39,260 nt of DNA from Bacteroidales bacterium (GTDB lineage: Bacteria; Bacteroidota; Bacteroidia; Bacteroidales; F082): positions 1 through 39,260 of the forward strand of contig JAILBC010000163.1 in the NCBI GenBank assembly GCA_024681295.1. Direction: 5' to 3'. Positions 15,658-23,484 of the stretch are shown piece by piece. Under the pieces are notes generated by a model. That model saw only the letters and a list, made by a program, of their open reading frames with translations. It did no database searches and was not told the origin of the DNA. Positions within the stretch are counted from its first letter, which is position 1, and every line of letters begins with the position of its first letter. The position numbers and the translations under genes are program-made.

Positions 15658-17700
15658 ATGAAACGCGACCCGAAAACGAGCAGCATGATCAGGACCTTCC
15701 TGGTGTACCTTGGGGTACTGGCAGTGGGCATCCTCATCTTGGTGAAAGCCGTGCTGGTGCAGACCAAGGAGGGTGATGAACTGCGTGCCTTGGCCGAGCA
15801 GGTGGAGACACGATTCGACACCTTGCAGGCCTCAAGGGGCGACATCCTCGCCTGCGACGGCAGCCTGCTGGCCACCGACGTCCCCATCTTCGAGGTGGGC
15901 ATTGACCCCTCGGTCATCGACAGCGTGGTCTTCTTCAGCGGAATCGACCAACTGAGCCAACAGCTGGCCGGCATGTTCCCCAAACGCAACGCCGCCGCCT
16001 GGAAGAAAGGCCTCATTGAGGCAAGACACAACGGCAGACACTATTACCTCGTCGACCTCAACGTCACCTTGGGGCAATACCGCGAGATGGAGACCTTCGC
16101 CATCCTCAACAAAGGCAACCTCAAAGGAGGTCTCACCAAGTCGCAGCCCAAGTTCAAGCGCATCCATCCTTACGGTTCTCTGGCTGGCCGTACCGTAGGC
16201 TACGTCAACGACGGCAAACTCGTAGGACTTGAGAGTGCCTGCGACTCCATCCTCCGTGGGAAGGACGGACACCACAAGCAACGTCACCTGCACCACGGCG
16301 TGTGGATTCCCATCGAAGACGAGAACAACATCGAAGCCGTCAACGGCAACGACATTGTCTCCACCATCGACATCGGCATCCAGGACATCGCAGAACGTGC
16401 GCTGCGCGACGCCATCATCAACAACAAGGCCGAGCAAGGCTGCGCCATCGTCATGGAAGTGAAGACCGGCGAGGTAAAGGCCATCACCAACTTACAGCGC
16501 GACAAAGTCACCAACAAATGCCAAGAGCTGTACAACTTCGCCCTCGGCGTGGGCATCGAACCCGGGTCAACCTTCAAGCTGGCCTCCATGCTTGTTTTGC
16601 TCGACACCTACCCCGAACTTGACATCAACAAGCGCAACGTCAACATCGGTAAGGCTCACACCCCACTCACCTTCTCCAACAAGAAGATGTACGACGACCA
16701 CCCCGTCAACCAAGATGGCCTGGTGACCATCCGTGAAGTGTTCGAGCAGTCATCTAACAAAGGTACCGCCAAGCTCATCACCGACTACTTCGGCAACAAC
16801 CCCGAACGCTATGTCAACGGTCTCTACAACTTGGGGATCAACACTCCCTTGGGCACTGGCATGGCTGGCGAAGCCAAACCCTTCATCAAACATCCTGTGT
16901 TCGACAAGAAATACTGGTCAAAGACCTCCCTCCCATGGATGTCGATTGGTTATGAGCTACGTCTGCCGCCCCTGCAAATCCTCACCCTTTACAACGCCGT
17001 CGCAAACGAAGGCCGGATGATGAAGCCCATGTTCGTGAAAGAGATCCGCAAGGAAGGTGTCACCATCCAGACCATTGAGCCCGTGGTCCTCAACGAGCAC
17101 ATCGCTTCACAGAAGACCATCGACTCCGTTCAAAGCATGATGATCGGTGTGGTGGAACGCGGCACTGCCAAGGCGCTGAAGGGCACCGAATACGGCGTCG
17201 CCGGAAAGACTGGTACCGCGCAGCTCTACAATGTAGAGAAGAAAGCTTACAAATGGCTTAACGCCGAAGGCAGATGGGAACGCGACTACAACGTCACCTT
17301 CGTGGGCTTCTTCCCTGCCGAACAGCCAGTCTACAGCTGCATCGTGGTCATCAGCAAGGCCAAGGGGCAGTTCTACTCCGCCGGTAAGGTGGCCGCACCA
17401 GCCTGGAAAGAAATTGCCGACCGCGTGTATGCCACCAAGGTCAAAGGCACTATAGAAACCACGCCCCCCTCCCCCATCGAGAACATTGAATACCATCCCA
17501 TCACCGACCCCTTGCAGTACGACCCGCTGCTGGTACCCGATGTCAAGGGAATGAACATCACTGACGCCGTCTACCTGCTCGAGAACATGGGCTGGAACAC
17601 CAGCTTTGAGGGTTACGGCCAAGTCGTCAAACAGTCCGTTCCCGCTGGCGACTCGCTACGGGCAGGAGGCATCATCACATTAACACTGGCACAGAAATGA
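15658..17700 (+). CDS. ftsI: Septal peptidoglycan transpeptidase FtsI (PBP3) with PASTA domain
   Basis: The 680-residue class B penicillin-binding protein has a short cytoplasmic tail, one membrane segment at about residues 10-32, a pedestal domain and a transpeptidase domain. Its three active-site motifs are intact: S304-T-F-K, S365-S-N and K517-T-G. The final 60 residues form one PASTA domain (VPDVKGMNITDAVYLLENMGW), common in Bacteroidota. It crosslinks septal peptidoglycan together with FtsW. Its stop overlaps the murE start (ATGA). Confidence 0.96.
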   Translation: MKRDPKTSSMIRTFLVYLGVLAVGILILVKAVLVQTKEGDELRALAEQVETRFDTLQASRGDILACDGSLLATDVPIFEVGIDPSVIDSVVFFSGIDQLSQQLAGMFPKRNAAAWKKGLIEARHNGRHYYLVDLNVTLGQYREMETFAILNKGNLKGGLTKSQPKFKRIHPYGSLAGRTVGYVNDGKLVGLESACDSILRGKDGHHKQRHLHHGVWIPIEDENNIEAVNGNDIVSTIDIGIQDIAERALRDAIINNKAEQGCAIVMEVKTGEVKAITNLQRDKVTNKCQELYNFALGVGIEPGSTFKLASMLVLLDTYPELDINKRNVNIGKAHTPLTFSNKKMYDDHPVNQDGLVTIREVFEQSSNKGTAKLITDYFGNNPERYVNGLYNLGINTPLGTGMAGEAKPFIKHPVFDKKYWSKTSLPWMSIGYELRLPPLQILTLYNAVANEGRMMKPMFVKEIRKEGVTIQTIEPVVLNEHIASQKTIDSVQSMMIGVVERGTAKALKGTEYGVAGKTGTAQLYNVEKKAYKWLNAEGRWERDYNVTFVGFFPAEQPVYSCIVVISKAKGQFYSAGKVAAPAWKEIADRVYATKVKGTIETTPPSPIENIEYHPITDPLQYDPLLVPDVKGMNITDAVYLLENMGWNTSFEGYGQVVKQSVPAGDSLRAGGIITLTLAQK

Positions 17701-19196
17701 AACTCAAGGACATCATAGTAAACTGCAATCTACTGGACCTCACGGGTAACAAGGATCTCGACATCGACAAGGTGTCGTTCGATTCGCGTGAGGCAGCACC
17801 CGGCACCCTCTTCTTCGCCGTCAAGGGCACCCAAACCGACGGCCACGAGTATATCGAGAACGCTCTGGACAAAGGCGCCAGCGCCGTCGTGTGCGAGAAG
17901 ATGCCCAAAGCGCTGCGCGAAGGCGCGACCTATATCCGTGTCGATGACAGCAGTTATGTGTTAGGCGTAGCGGCAGCCAACTTCTACGGCAACCCGTCGA
18001 AGTCGCTGAAGCTGACTGGCGTGACCGGCACCAATGGCAAGACCACTATCGCCACGCTGCTTTACCGCTTGTTCAGCGATGCAGGTTACACTTGCGGCCT
18101 CCTCTCCACCATCGAAAACATCGTGGACCACGAGGTCGTCCCGTCCACCCACACCACCCCTGACCCCGTGGAGCTCAACGCACTGCTCCGCCGGATGGTG
18201 GACTGCGGCTGTGAATACGCCTTCATGGAGGTCAGCTCACACGCTGTCGACCAGCACCGCATCGCGGGGTTGCATTTTGCTGGAGGCATCTTCACCAACC
18301 TCACCCACGACCATCTCGACTATCACAAGACCATGGCCAACTACCGGAACGCCAAGAAGAAGTTCTTCGACGACCTGCCAGCCAACGCTTTCGCGCTGAC
18401 CAACCTTGACGACAAGAACGGCGCTGTGATGCTGCAAAACACCAAGGCCCACAAGCTGAGCTACGCCTTGAAGCACGACGCCGACTATAAAGGCATTGTG
18501 CTCGAAAGTCATTTCGACGGCATGCTCATGAAGGTGAACGGCGTGGAGCTTTACACCCGACTGGTCGGCAGTTTCAACGCCAGCAACATCCTTGCCATCT
18601 ACGGTGCGGCCCTTGCCTTGGGATTCGACAAAGACGAGCTCCTGGTGGAAATCAGCAAGATGAACGGTGCCAACGGACGGTTCGACATGGTACATAGTGA
18701 CAGCGGCATCGTCGGCATCGTCGACTACGCCCATACGCCCGACGCCCTGGAGAACGTGCTAAAGACCATCAACGAAGTTAAAACGGAAAATGGAAAATGG
18801 AAAACGGAAAGTTCTCCGTTCTCAGTTCTCAGTTCTCCGTTTGTCATCACTGTGGTTGGTTGCGGAGGAAACCGCGACGCCACCAAGCGTCCCGAGATGG
18901 CCGCTGTGGCCGTGAAACTCAGCGACCGTGTCATCCTCACCAGCGACAATCCCCGCAACGAAGACCCCGAGGAGATCATCCGTCAGATGAAAGCCGGCAT
19001 CGAGTCTAGCGACATGTCCAGAGTGCTCTCCATCACCGACCGCCGCGAGGCCATCCGCACCGCCGTGGCACTGGCCAAGAAAGGCGATATCATTCTGTTG
19101 GCAGGCAAAGGCCACGAGGACTACCAGATTATCAAAGGCGAGAAACGCCATTTCGACGACAAAGAAGAACTTACAAAAGCATTGAAGGAGAAATAA
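17697..19196 (+). CDS. murE: UDP-MurNAc-tripeptide synthetase, meso-diaminopimelate-adding
   Basis: MurE adds the third stem-peptide residue in the cytoplasm. The 499-residue protein has the P-loop GTNGKT at 111-116, TTPDPVELN, the SSHAVDQHRI motif, NLTHDHLDYH and the C-terminal-domain motifs GCGGNRDATKRPEM and DNPRNEDP (417 onward). DNPR is the usual signature for meso-diaminopimelate. An insert of about 20 residues (362-382) between the ATPase and C-terminal domains is encoded by 7-bp repeats. It replaces what is normally a short loop, but the frame is intact and all motifs remain, so the enzyme should work. Confidence 0.96.
   Translation: MKLKDIIVNCNLLDLTGNKDLDIDKVSFDSREAAPGTLFFAVKGTQTDGHEYIENALDKGASAVVCEKMPKALREGATYIRVDDSSYVLGVAAANFYGNPSKSLKLTGVTGTNGKTTIATLLYRLFSDAGYTCGLLSTIENIVDHEVVPSTHTTPDPVELNALLRRMVDCGCEYAFMEVSSHAVDQHRIAGLHFAGGIFTNLTHDHLDYHKTMANYRNAKKKFFDDLPANAFALTNLDDKNGAVMLQNTKAHKLSYALKHDADYKGIVLESHFDGMLMKVNGVELYTRLVGSFNASNILAIYGAALALGFDKDELLVEISKMNGANGRFDMVHSDSGIVGIVDYAHTPDALENVLKTINEVKTENGKWKTESSPFSVLSSPFVITVVGCGGNRDATKRPEMAAVAVKLSDRVILTSDNPRNEDPEEIIRQMKAGIESSDMSRVLSITDRREAIRTAVALAKKGDIILLAGKGHEDYQIIKGEKRHFDDKEELTKALKEK
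18780..18841 (+). repeat. 7-bp tandem repeat hairpin inserted in murE
   Basis: Heptamers of the GGAAAAT/GGAAAAC type run to about 18810 and are followed by their near reverse complements (TTCTCCG, TTCTCAG, TTCTCAG, TTCTCCG), giving an imperfect hairpin. It is in frame and encodes MurE residues 362-382. Confidence 0.85.
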
Positions 19197-19199
19197 GCC

Positions 19200-20477
19200 A
19201 TGTTATACTATCTTTTCCAGTATTTAAACCAAATCAATTTCCCTGGGGCAGGCGTTTTCACCTACGTCACCTTCCGTGCCGCAATCGCCATCATCATGGC
19301 CCTCATCGTATCCGTGTGGTTTGGCAACTGGTTCATCAAGATGCTCAAGCGTAAGAAAGTCGTCGAGACTCAGCGCGACGAAAAGACCGACCCTTATAAC
19401 ACCGCCAAGAAAGGTGTGCCCACCATGGGCGGCGTCATCATCATTGTCTCCATCCTCGTCCCCGTGCTACTCGTTTGCAAGCTACACAGCGTCTACACCG
19501 TCCTGATGATCGTCACCACCCTGTTGTTGGGCATCATCGGGTTTGCAGATGATTACGTCAAGACCTTCAGGAAAAAGAAAGACGGCCTCAAGCCCGCAGT
19601 CAAGCTCGGCGGACAGATTCTGTTGGGCCTCATCGTGGGATTGACTTTGCGTTTCAGCCCTGCCGTTCATATCAACGAGACCGTGCAGGTGAAGATTGAG
19701 AACAACAAAGAAGTCGTGGTGAAGAGTCCCGATGTGAAGTCGACCCGCACCACCATCCCCTTCGTCAAGAACCATAACCTCAACTATGCCAACCTGTTCA
19801 AATGGGCCGGACCCAAATGGATGCACTATCTGGCATGGATTTTCTTCGTGCTACTCACCGTTTTCATCGTGGCTGCCGTGAGCAACGGTTCCAATCTCAA
19901 CGATGGCATGGACGGCATGGCCTCAGGTAACTCAGCCATCATTGGAATAACGCTAGTCATCCTAGCCTATATCTCCAGTAACGCCGTCACGGCGGGCCAC
20001 TTCAACCTGATGTTCATACCCGGAAGTGAAGAGCTGGTGGTGTTCCTGGCCGCTTTTGTGGGCGCCCTCATCGGCTTCCTGTGGTTCAACTCCTTCCCTG
20101 CGCAGATCTTCATGGGCGACACCGGCAGTCTCACCATCGGCGGCATCATCGCTGTGTCGGCCATCATCATGCACAAAGAGTTGCTGCTGCCCTTGCTCTG
20201 CGGGGTGTTCCTCTTCGAGATCCTTTCCGACCTCGACGTGAAACGCTTCGTCAAGACAGGCAAGAAGCACCGCATCTGGAAGAAAGGTCCCCTTCATGAC
20301 CACTTCAGAACGAGCTACAGCGACTTCAAGAAGGCCTGGCCCAACAGCACCGTCACCTTCAAAGGTCGCGGCGAGGGCTACAATATCGTACACCACGAGG
20401 TGAAGATCACCATCCGATTTTGGATCATCACCATTTTGTTGGCGGCGTTTACGCTGATTACCTTTAAGATAAGATAA
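19200..20477 (+). CDS. mraY: Phospho-N-acetylmuramoyl-pentapeptide-transferase
   Basis: MraY makes lipid I at the inner membrane by moving phospho-MurNAc-pentapeptide to undecaprenyl phosphate. The 425-residue multispan protein carries KKGVPTMGG, GFADDYVKTFRKKKDGLKPAVKL with the catalytic DD pair, NGSNLNDGMDGMASG and FMGDTGSLTIGG, and ends with KKHRIWKKGPLHDHF. A polar segment between transmembrane helices (about residues 155-195) is longer than in E. coli, as is common in this phylum. The next frame begins 20 bases after the stop, too close for a hidden N-terminal part of murD. Confidence 0.97.
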   Translation: MLYYLFQYLNQINFPGAGVFTYVTFRAAIAIIMALIVSVWFGNWFIKMLKRKKVVETQRDEKTDPYNTAKKGVPTMGGVIIIVSILVPVLLVCKLHSVYTVLMIVTTLLLGIIGFADDYVKTFRKKKDGLKPAVKLGGQILLGLIVGLTLRFSPAVHINETVQVKIENNKEVVVKSPDVKSTRTTIPFVKNHNLNYANLFKWAGPKWMHYLAWIFFVLLTVFIVAAVSNGSNLNDGMDGMASGNSAIIGITLVILAYISSNAVTAGHFNLMFIPGSEELVVFLAAFVGALIGFLWFNSFPAQIFMGDTGSLTIGGIIAVSAIIMHKELLLPLLCGVFLFEILSDLDVKRFVKTGKKHRIWKKGPLHDHFRTSYSDFKKAWPNSTVTFKGRGEGYNIVHHEVKITIRFWIITILLAAFTLITFKIR

Positions 20478-20497
20478 AAGATAAAAGTTATATACAA

Positions 20498-21034
20498 ATG
20501 AGATATTTATTTGCAAAAGCCGAAACCCTTACTCCGCAACGTCCCTCCAATATGGCTTCGGGCATCGCCTCGAAGATTGTGGAGATCAGGAACGAGAACA
20601 TCAAACGCTGCATGGGCGACACCATCGCGCACCGTCAGCAATACATCGACACCGTTGACGGCGTCATCTACTACGACGATGCCAAGGCCGAGAACGTCAA
20701 CGCCACCTGGTTCACCTTCGAGAACATCGTCAACCCGGTGATTTGGATTGTGGGCGGCTCGTGCCACAACAATTATAGCGAGTTGATTGACACGGCACGG
20801 AAGAAAGTGAAGACCATCATCAGCATCGGCAACGAGCAGGAAGGCATTGAACTGACTTTCCGCAACGTAGTGAAGGAGATTTACCATGCCGACTCCATTG
20901 AGAAGGCAGTCAGCATGGCCTCCATCCTCGCCGAGGAGAACGACCTTGTACTCTTCTCGCCTGCCTGCAAAGACAGCGAGATGAACTATGAAGAAAGAGG
21001 AAAACGCTTTGTGGAAGAGGTGAGCAAACTATGA
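20498..21034 (+). CDS. MurD C-terminal-domain-only protein (murD remnant or pseudo-ligase)
   Basis: The 178-residue protein sits exactly at the murD position of the dcw cluster and aligns only with the end of MurD. Residues 17-45 match the helices after the central domain (SNMASGIASKIVEIRNENI...HRQQYIDTVDGV). Residues 59-71 (YDDAKAENVNATW) match the (N)DSKATNxxAT motif. SPAC (154-157) and NYEERGKRF (163-171) match the SPACASFDxFKNxExRGxxF motif, here shortened. The N-terminal UDP-binding domain and the P-loop ATPase domain are absent. The usual GGxDKGxD motif is GGSCHNNY, lacking the lysine. It cannot be a working ligase alone. The frame is intact, with an ATGA overlap to ftsW. It may be a structural remnant or decaying; a full MurD must lie elsewhere. 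Confidence 0.85.
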   Translation: MRYLFAKAETLTPQRPSNMASGIASKIVEIRNENIKRCMGDTIAHRQQYIDTVDGVIYYDDAKAENVNATWFTFENIVNPVIWIVGGSCHNNYSELIDTARKKVKTIISIGNEQEGIELTFRNVVKEIYHADSIEKAVSMASILAEENDLVLFSPACKDSEMNYEERGKRFVEEVSKL

Positions 21035-22380
21035 GTTGGATCAACAAGATATTGAAAGGCGACCGTGTGATCTGGGTGGTGATGTTCATTTTGGGCATTA
21101 TCTCGTTGATTGCCGTGTACAGCGCCACCAGTTCGGAGGCCCATGTGCGTGTCGGAGCCTACAACGAGCAAGTGCTGATCAAGCATGCTGCCACATTGTT
21201 AGCCGGTTTCGTCATGATGTTCGCGGCATCGAGAATCAACTACCGTCGTTACTCCCGTGCCATCGAACTAGTGCTGCTGTTGTGCTTTGTCCTGCTGATC
21301 TTCACTTATTTCTTTGGAAGCCGCATCAACGGTGCTTCCAGAAGCATCATGGGATTCCAGACCAGCGAGTTGGCCAAGATCGTGCTGATTACCTATCTAG
21401 CCAAATACATCGTGGTGTGGAACCAGAAAGAGTACACTTTCAAGAAGCTCCTCCTTCCCATCTTCCTTCCTATCCTCCTCATCGTGGCCCCCATCTTCCC
21501 TGAGAACCTCTCCACGGCAGCCATGCTCTTTGTAGTGTGCATCGTGATGTTGTTCATCGGGCAGATCAAGTTCAAATACATCATGGCGCTGATTGGCATC
21601 GTGATTTTGGGCATGGGCCTATACATCCTCACGGACGACATCGTGGCCACCCGTCGTCAGCACAAGTACGAAAAGGTGGTCCGCCTTGCCGAGGAGAACC
21701 CCAACGACATCAAGTTGCAGGAGAAAGCCGCCAAGAAGCCCAGGGTGAGCCGCGTGAAGACTTGGATTGGTCGTATCGAGGCCATGAAAGAAGAGAAGGC
21801 CGCGAAGAAGGCGCTTGACGAAAGAGGCGAGAAGGTGCCGTTGCAGATCGACGACCGTAACGCCCAGAAGACATACGCCAAGATTGCCGTCGCCCGTGGA
21901 GGTCTCTTTGGAAAAGGATCGGGTAAGAGCACCCAGCGCAACTTCCTGCCCCAGCCCTTCTCCGACTGTATCTACGCCATCATCATCGAGGAATACGGAC
22001 TTGTTGGAGGCATCTTCGTGATGCTGCTCTATATTATCCTGCTCACACGGTCCATCAGGATCATGAAGAAACGTCCACTGACCTTCGGAGCCCTGATGTC
22101 GTTCGGCATCGCCTTCATCCTCATCATGCAGGCCATGATCAACATGGGTGTTTCCACTGGTCTGCTACCAGTGACGGGACAACAGCTCCCCTTCATCAGC
22201 AAAGGCGGCTCGTCGATGCTCATGACGGGATTCGCGGTCGGGATGATCTTGAGCGTTACTAGAAGTTTGGAGGAAACGGAAAACGGAGAACGGAAAACGG
22301 AAAGTAATGAGTTAGAAACGAGGAGTGAGGAGTTGAATAATGAACCTTTGGAAACTGAACAATTAGAAACTGCATTATGA
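21031..22380 (+). CDS. ftsW: Lipid II polymerase FtsW (SEDS family)
   Basis: The 449-residue multispan SEDS protein polymerises septal peptidoglycan with FtsI. It has IYSATSSEA-type and GSRINGASRSI segments, QTSELAKIVLITYLAKY, and the C-terminal TGQQLPFISKGGSSMLMTGFAVGMIL. Two oddities are seen. The large extracytoplasmic loop before AKIAVARGGLFGKGSGKSTQRNFLPQPFSDCIYAIIIEEYG carries a charged, probably helical stretch (residues about 205-280) longer than in E. coli. The last 37 residues are a Glu/Thr-rich tail made from 7-bp repeats. The start overlaps the murD remnant stop, and the stop overlaps the murG start. Confidence 0.95.
   Translation: MSWINKILKGDRVIWVVMFILGIISLIAVYSATSSEAHVRVGAYNEQVLIKHAATLLAGFVMMFAASRINYRRYSRAIELVLLLCFVLLIFTYFFGSRINGASRSIMGFQTSELAKIVLITYLAKYIVVWNQKEYTFKKLLLPIFLPILLIVAPIFPENLSTAAMLFVVCIVMLFIGQIKFKYIMALIGIVILGMGLYILTDDIVATRRQHKYEKVVRLAEENPNDIKLQEKAAKKPRVSRVKTWIGRIEAMKEEKAAKKALDERGEKVPLQIDDRNAQKTYAKIAVARGGLFGKGSGKSTQRNFLPQPFSDCIYAIIIEEYGLVGGIFVMLLYIILLTRSIRIMKKRPLTFGALMSFGIAFILIMQAMINMGVSTGLLPVTGQQLPFISKGGSSMLMTGFAVGMILSVTRSLEETENGERKTESNELETRSEELNNEPLETEQLETAL
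22270..22336 (+). repeat. 7-bp tandem repeat encoding the FtsW tail
   Basis: The tract reads as heptamers GAAACGG, AAAACGG, AGAACGG, AAAACGG, AAAGTAA, TGAGTTA, GAAACGA, GGAGTGA, GGAGTTG. It joins the CGGAAAA-type and GGAGTGA-type units in one place, linking the two flavours as one family. Confidence 0.8.
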
Positions 22381-23468
22381 GATTTGTCATTAGTGGAGGC
22401 GGAACAGGCGGGCATATCTTTCCCGCGATAGCGATAGCGGACGCATTGAAGCGCAGGTGTCCGGAGGCCGAGATCCTTTTCATCGGCGCCAAAGGTCGTA
22501 TGGAGATGGAACGCGTGCCCAAGGCTGGCTATCCCATTGAGGGGTTGTGGATCAGCGGGTTCACCAAGAGCCTCAGCTCAGCCATCCTGCCCGTCAAGAT
22601 TTTCGCCAGCATGAACAAGGCTGCGAGGATCCTGCGTCGTTTCAAGCCCGACGCAGTGATTGGCGTAGGTGGATTTGCCAGCGGTCCCACCCTGAAAGCC
22701 GCCAATGTGCTCCGCATCCCGACCATCATACAAGAGCAGAATTCATATCCCGGCAAGACCAACCGAAACGTAGGCAAGAAGGCCAAGGCCATCTGTGTGG
22801 CTTATCACGGCCTGGAGCAGTGGTTTCCCAAGGAGAAGATCCACTTCACTGGCAACCCACTGCGCGGCAACATCAACGGCCAATGCGACCGTCAGGAGGC
22901 CGCCGCCTACTTCGGGGTCGACGCCAACAAACCCGTGGTATTGCTGGTGGGTGGCAGTCAGGGCGCCTTGGGCATCAACAAAGGCATCAGCGCCCAGCTG
23001 TCGGCCTTCCAAGGCACCGACATGCAGCTCATCTGGCAGACTGGCAAGACCTACATCACCCAAGCCCAGGAAGAGGTGAAAGCCCTAGGGCTGGAGGCGC
23101 AGGTGAAGCCTACCGTATTCATCGACCGAATGGACTACGCCTATTCGGTGGCCGACGTGGTCATCTCACGTGCTGGAGCCATGAGCATCTCAGAGCTCGC
23201 TTTGGTGAAGAAGCCCGTCATCTTTGTGCCGCTACCCACCGCCGCCGAGGACCATCAGACCAAGAACGCCATGCAGTTGGTAGAAGCCGACGCCGCTATC
23301 ATGGTACGCAACAGTGAGACCGAGCAGAAATTGATACCCGTCCTTCAGCAACTTCTTGCCGACAAAGCGAAGCAAGAAGAAATGAAGGCCAACATCGGCA
23401 AGTTCGCCCGTCCGAACGCCGCTGATGACATCGTAGATATCATATTAAAAGTGAAGAGTGAAGAGTGA
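22377..23468 (+). CDS. murG: Lipid II synthase MurG (UDP-GlcNAc transferase)
   Basis: MurG adds GlcNAc to lipid I on the cytoplasmic face of the inner membrane. The 363-residue GT-B protein has the N-terminal SGGGTGGHIFPAIAIADAL loop, IGVGGFASGPTLKAA, QEQNSYPGKTNR, VGGSQGALGINKG and the UDP-GlcNAc-binding ISRAGAMSISELALVKKPVIFVPLP region. The last residues (KVKSEE) and the stop are produced by a 7-bp repeat. It overlaps ftsW by four bases. Confidence 0.97.
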   Translation: MRFVISGGGTGGHIFPAIAIADALKRRCPEAEILFIGAKGRMEMERVPKAGYPIEGLWISGFTKSLSSAILPVKIFASMNKAARILRRFKPDAVIGVGGFASGPTLKAANVLRIPTIIQEQNSYPGKTNRNVGKKAKAICVAYHGLEQWFPKEKIHFTGNPLRGNINGQCDRQEAAAYFGVDANKPVVLLVGGSQGALGINKGISAQLSAFQGTDMQLIWQTGKTYITQAQEEVKALGLEAQVKPTVFIDRMDYAYSVADVVISRAGAMSISELALVKKPVIFVPLPTAAEDHQTKNAMQLVEADAAIMVRNSETEQKLIPVLQQLLADKAKQEEMKANIGKFARPNAADDIVDIILKVKSEE

Positions 23469-23484
23469 AAAGTGAAGAGTGAGA
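23447..23484 (+). repeat. 7-bp tandem repeat spanning the murG end and murC start
   Basis: AAAAGTG/AAGAGTG heptamers place GTG every seven bases (23451, 23458, 23465, 23472, 23479). The TGA at 23466 ends murG and the GTG at 23472 starts murC. Confidence 0.85.

Noticed and set aside
20477-20498. Frameshifted full-length murD
   Set aside because: There are only 20 bases between the mraY stop and this frame, and mraY is complete, so no N-terminal murD part is hidden in another frame.
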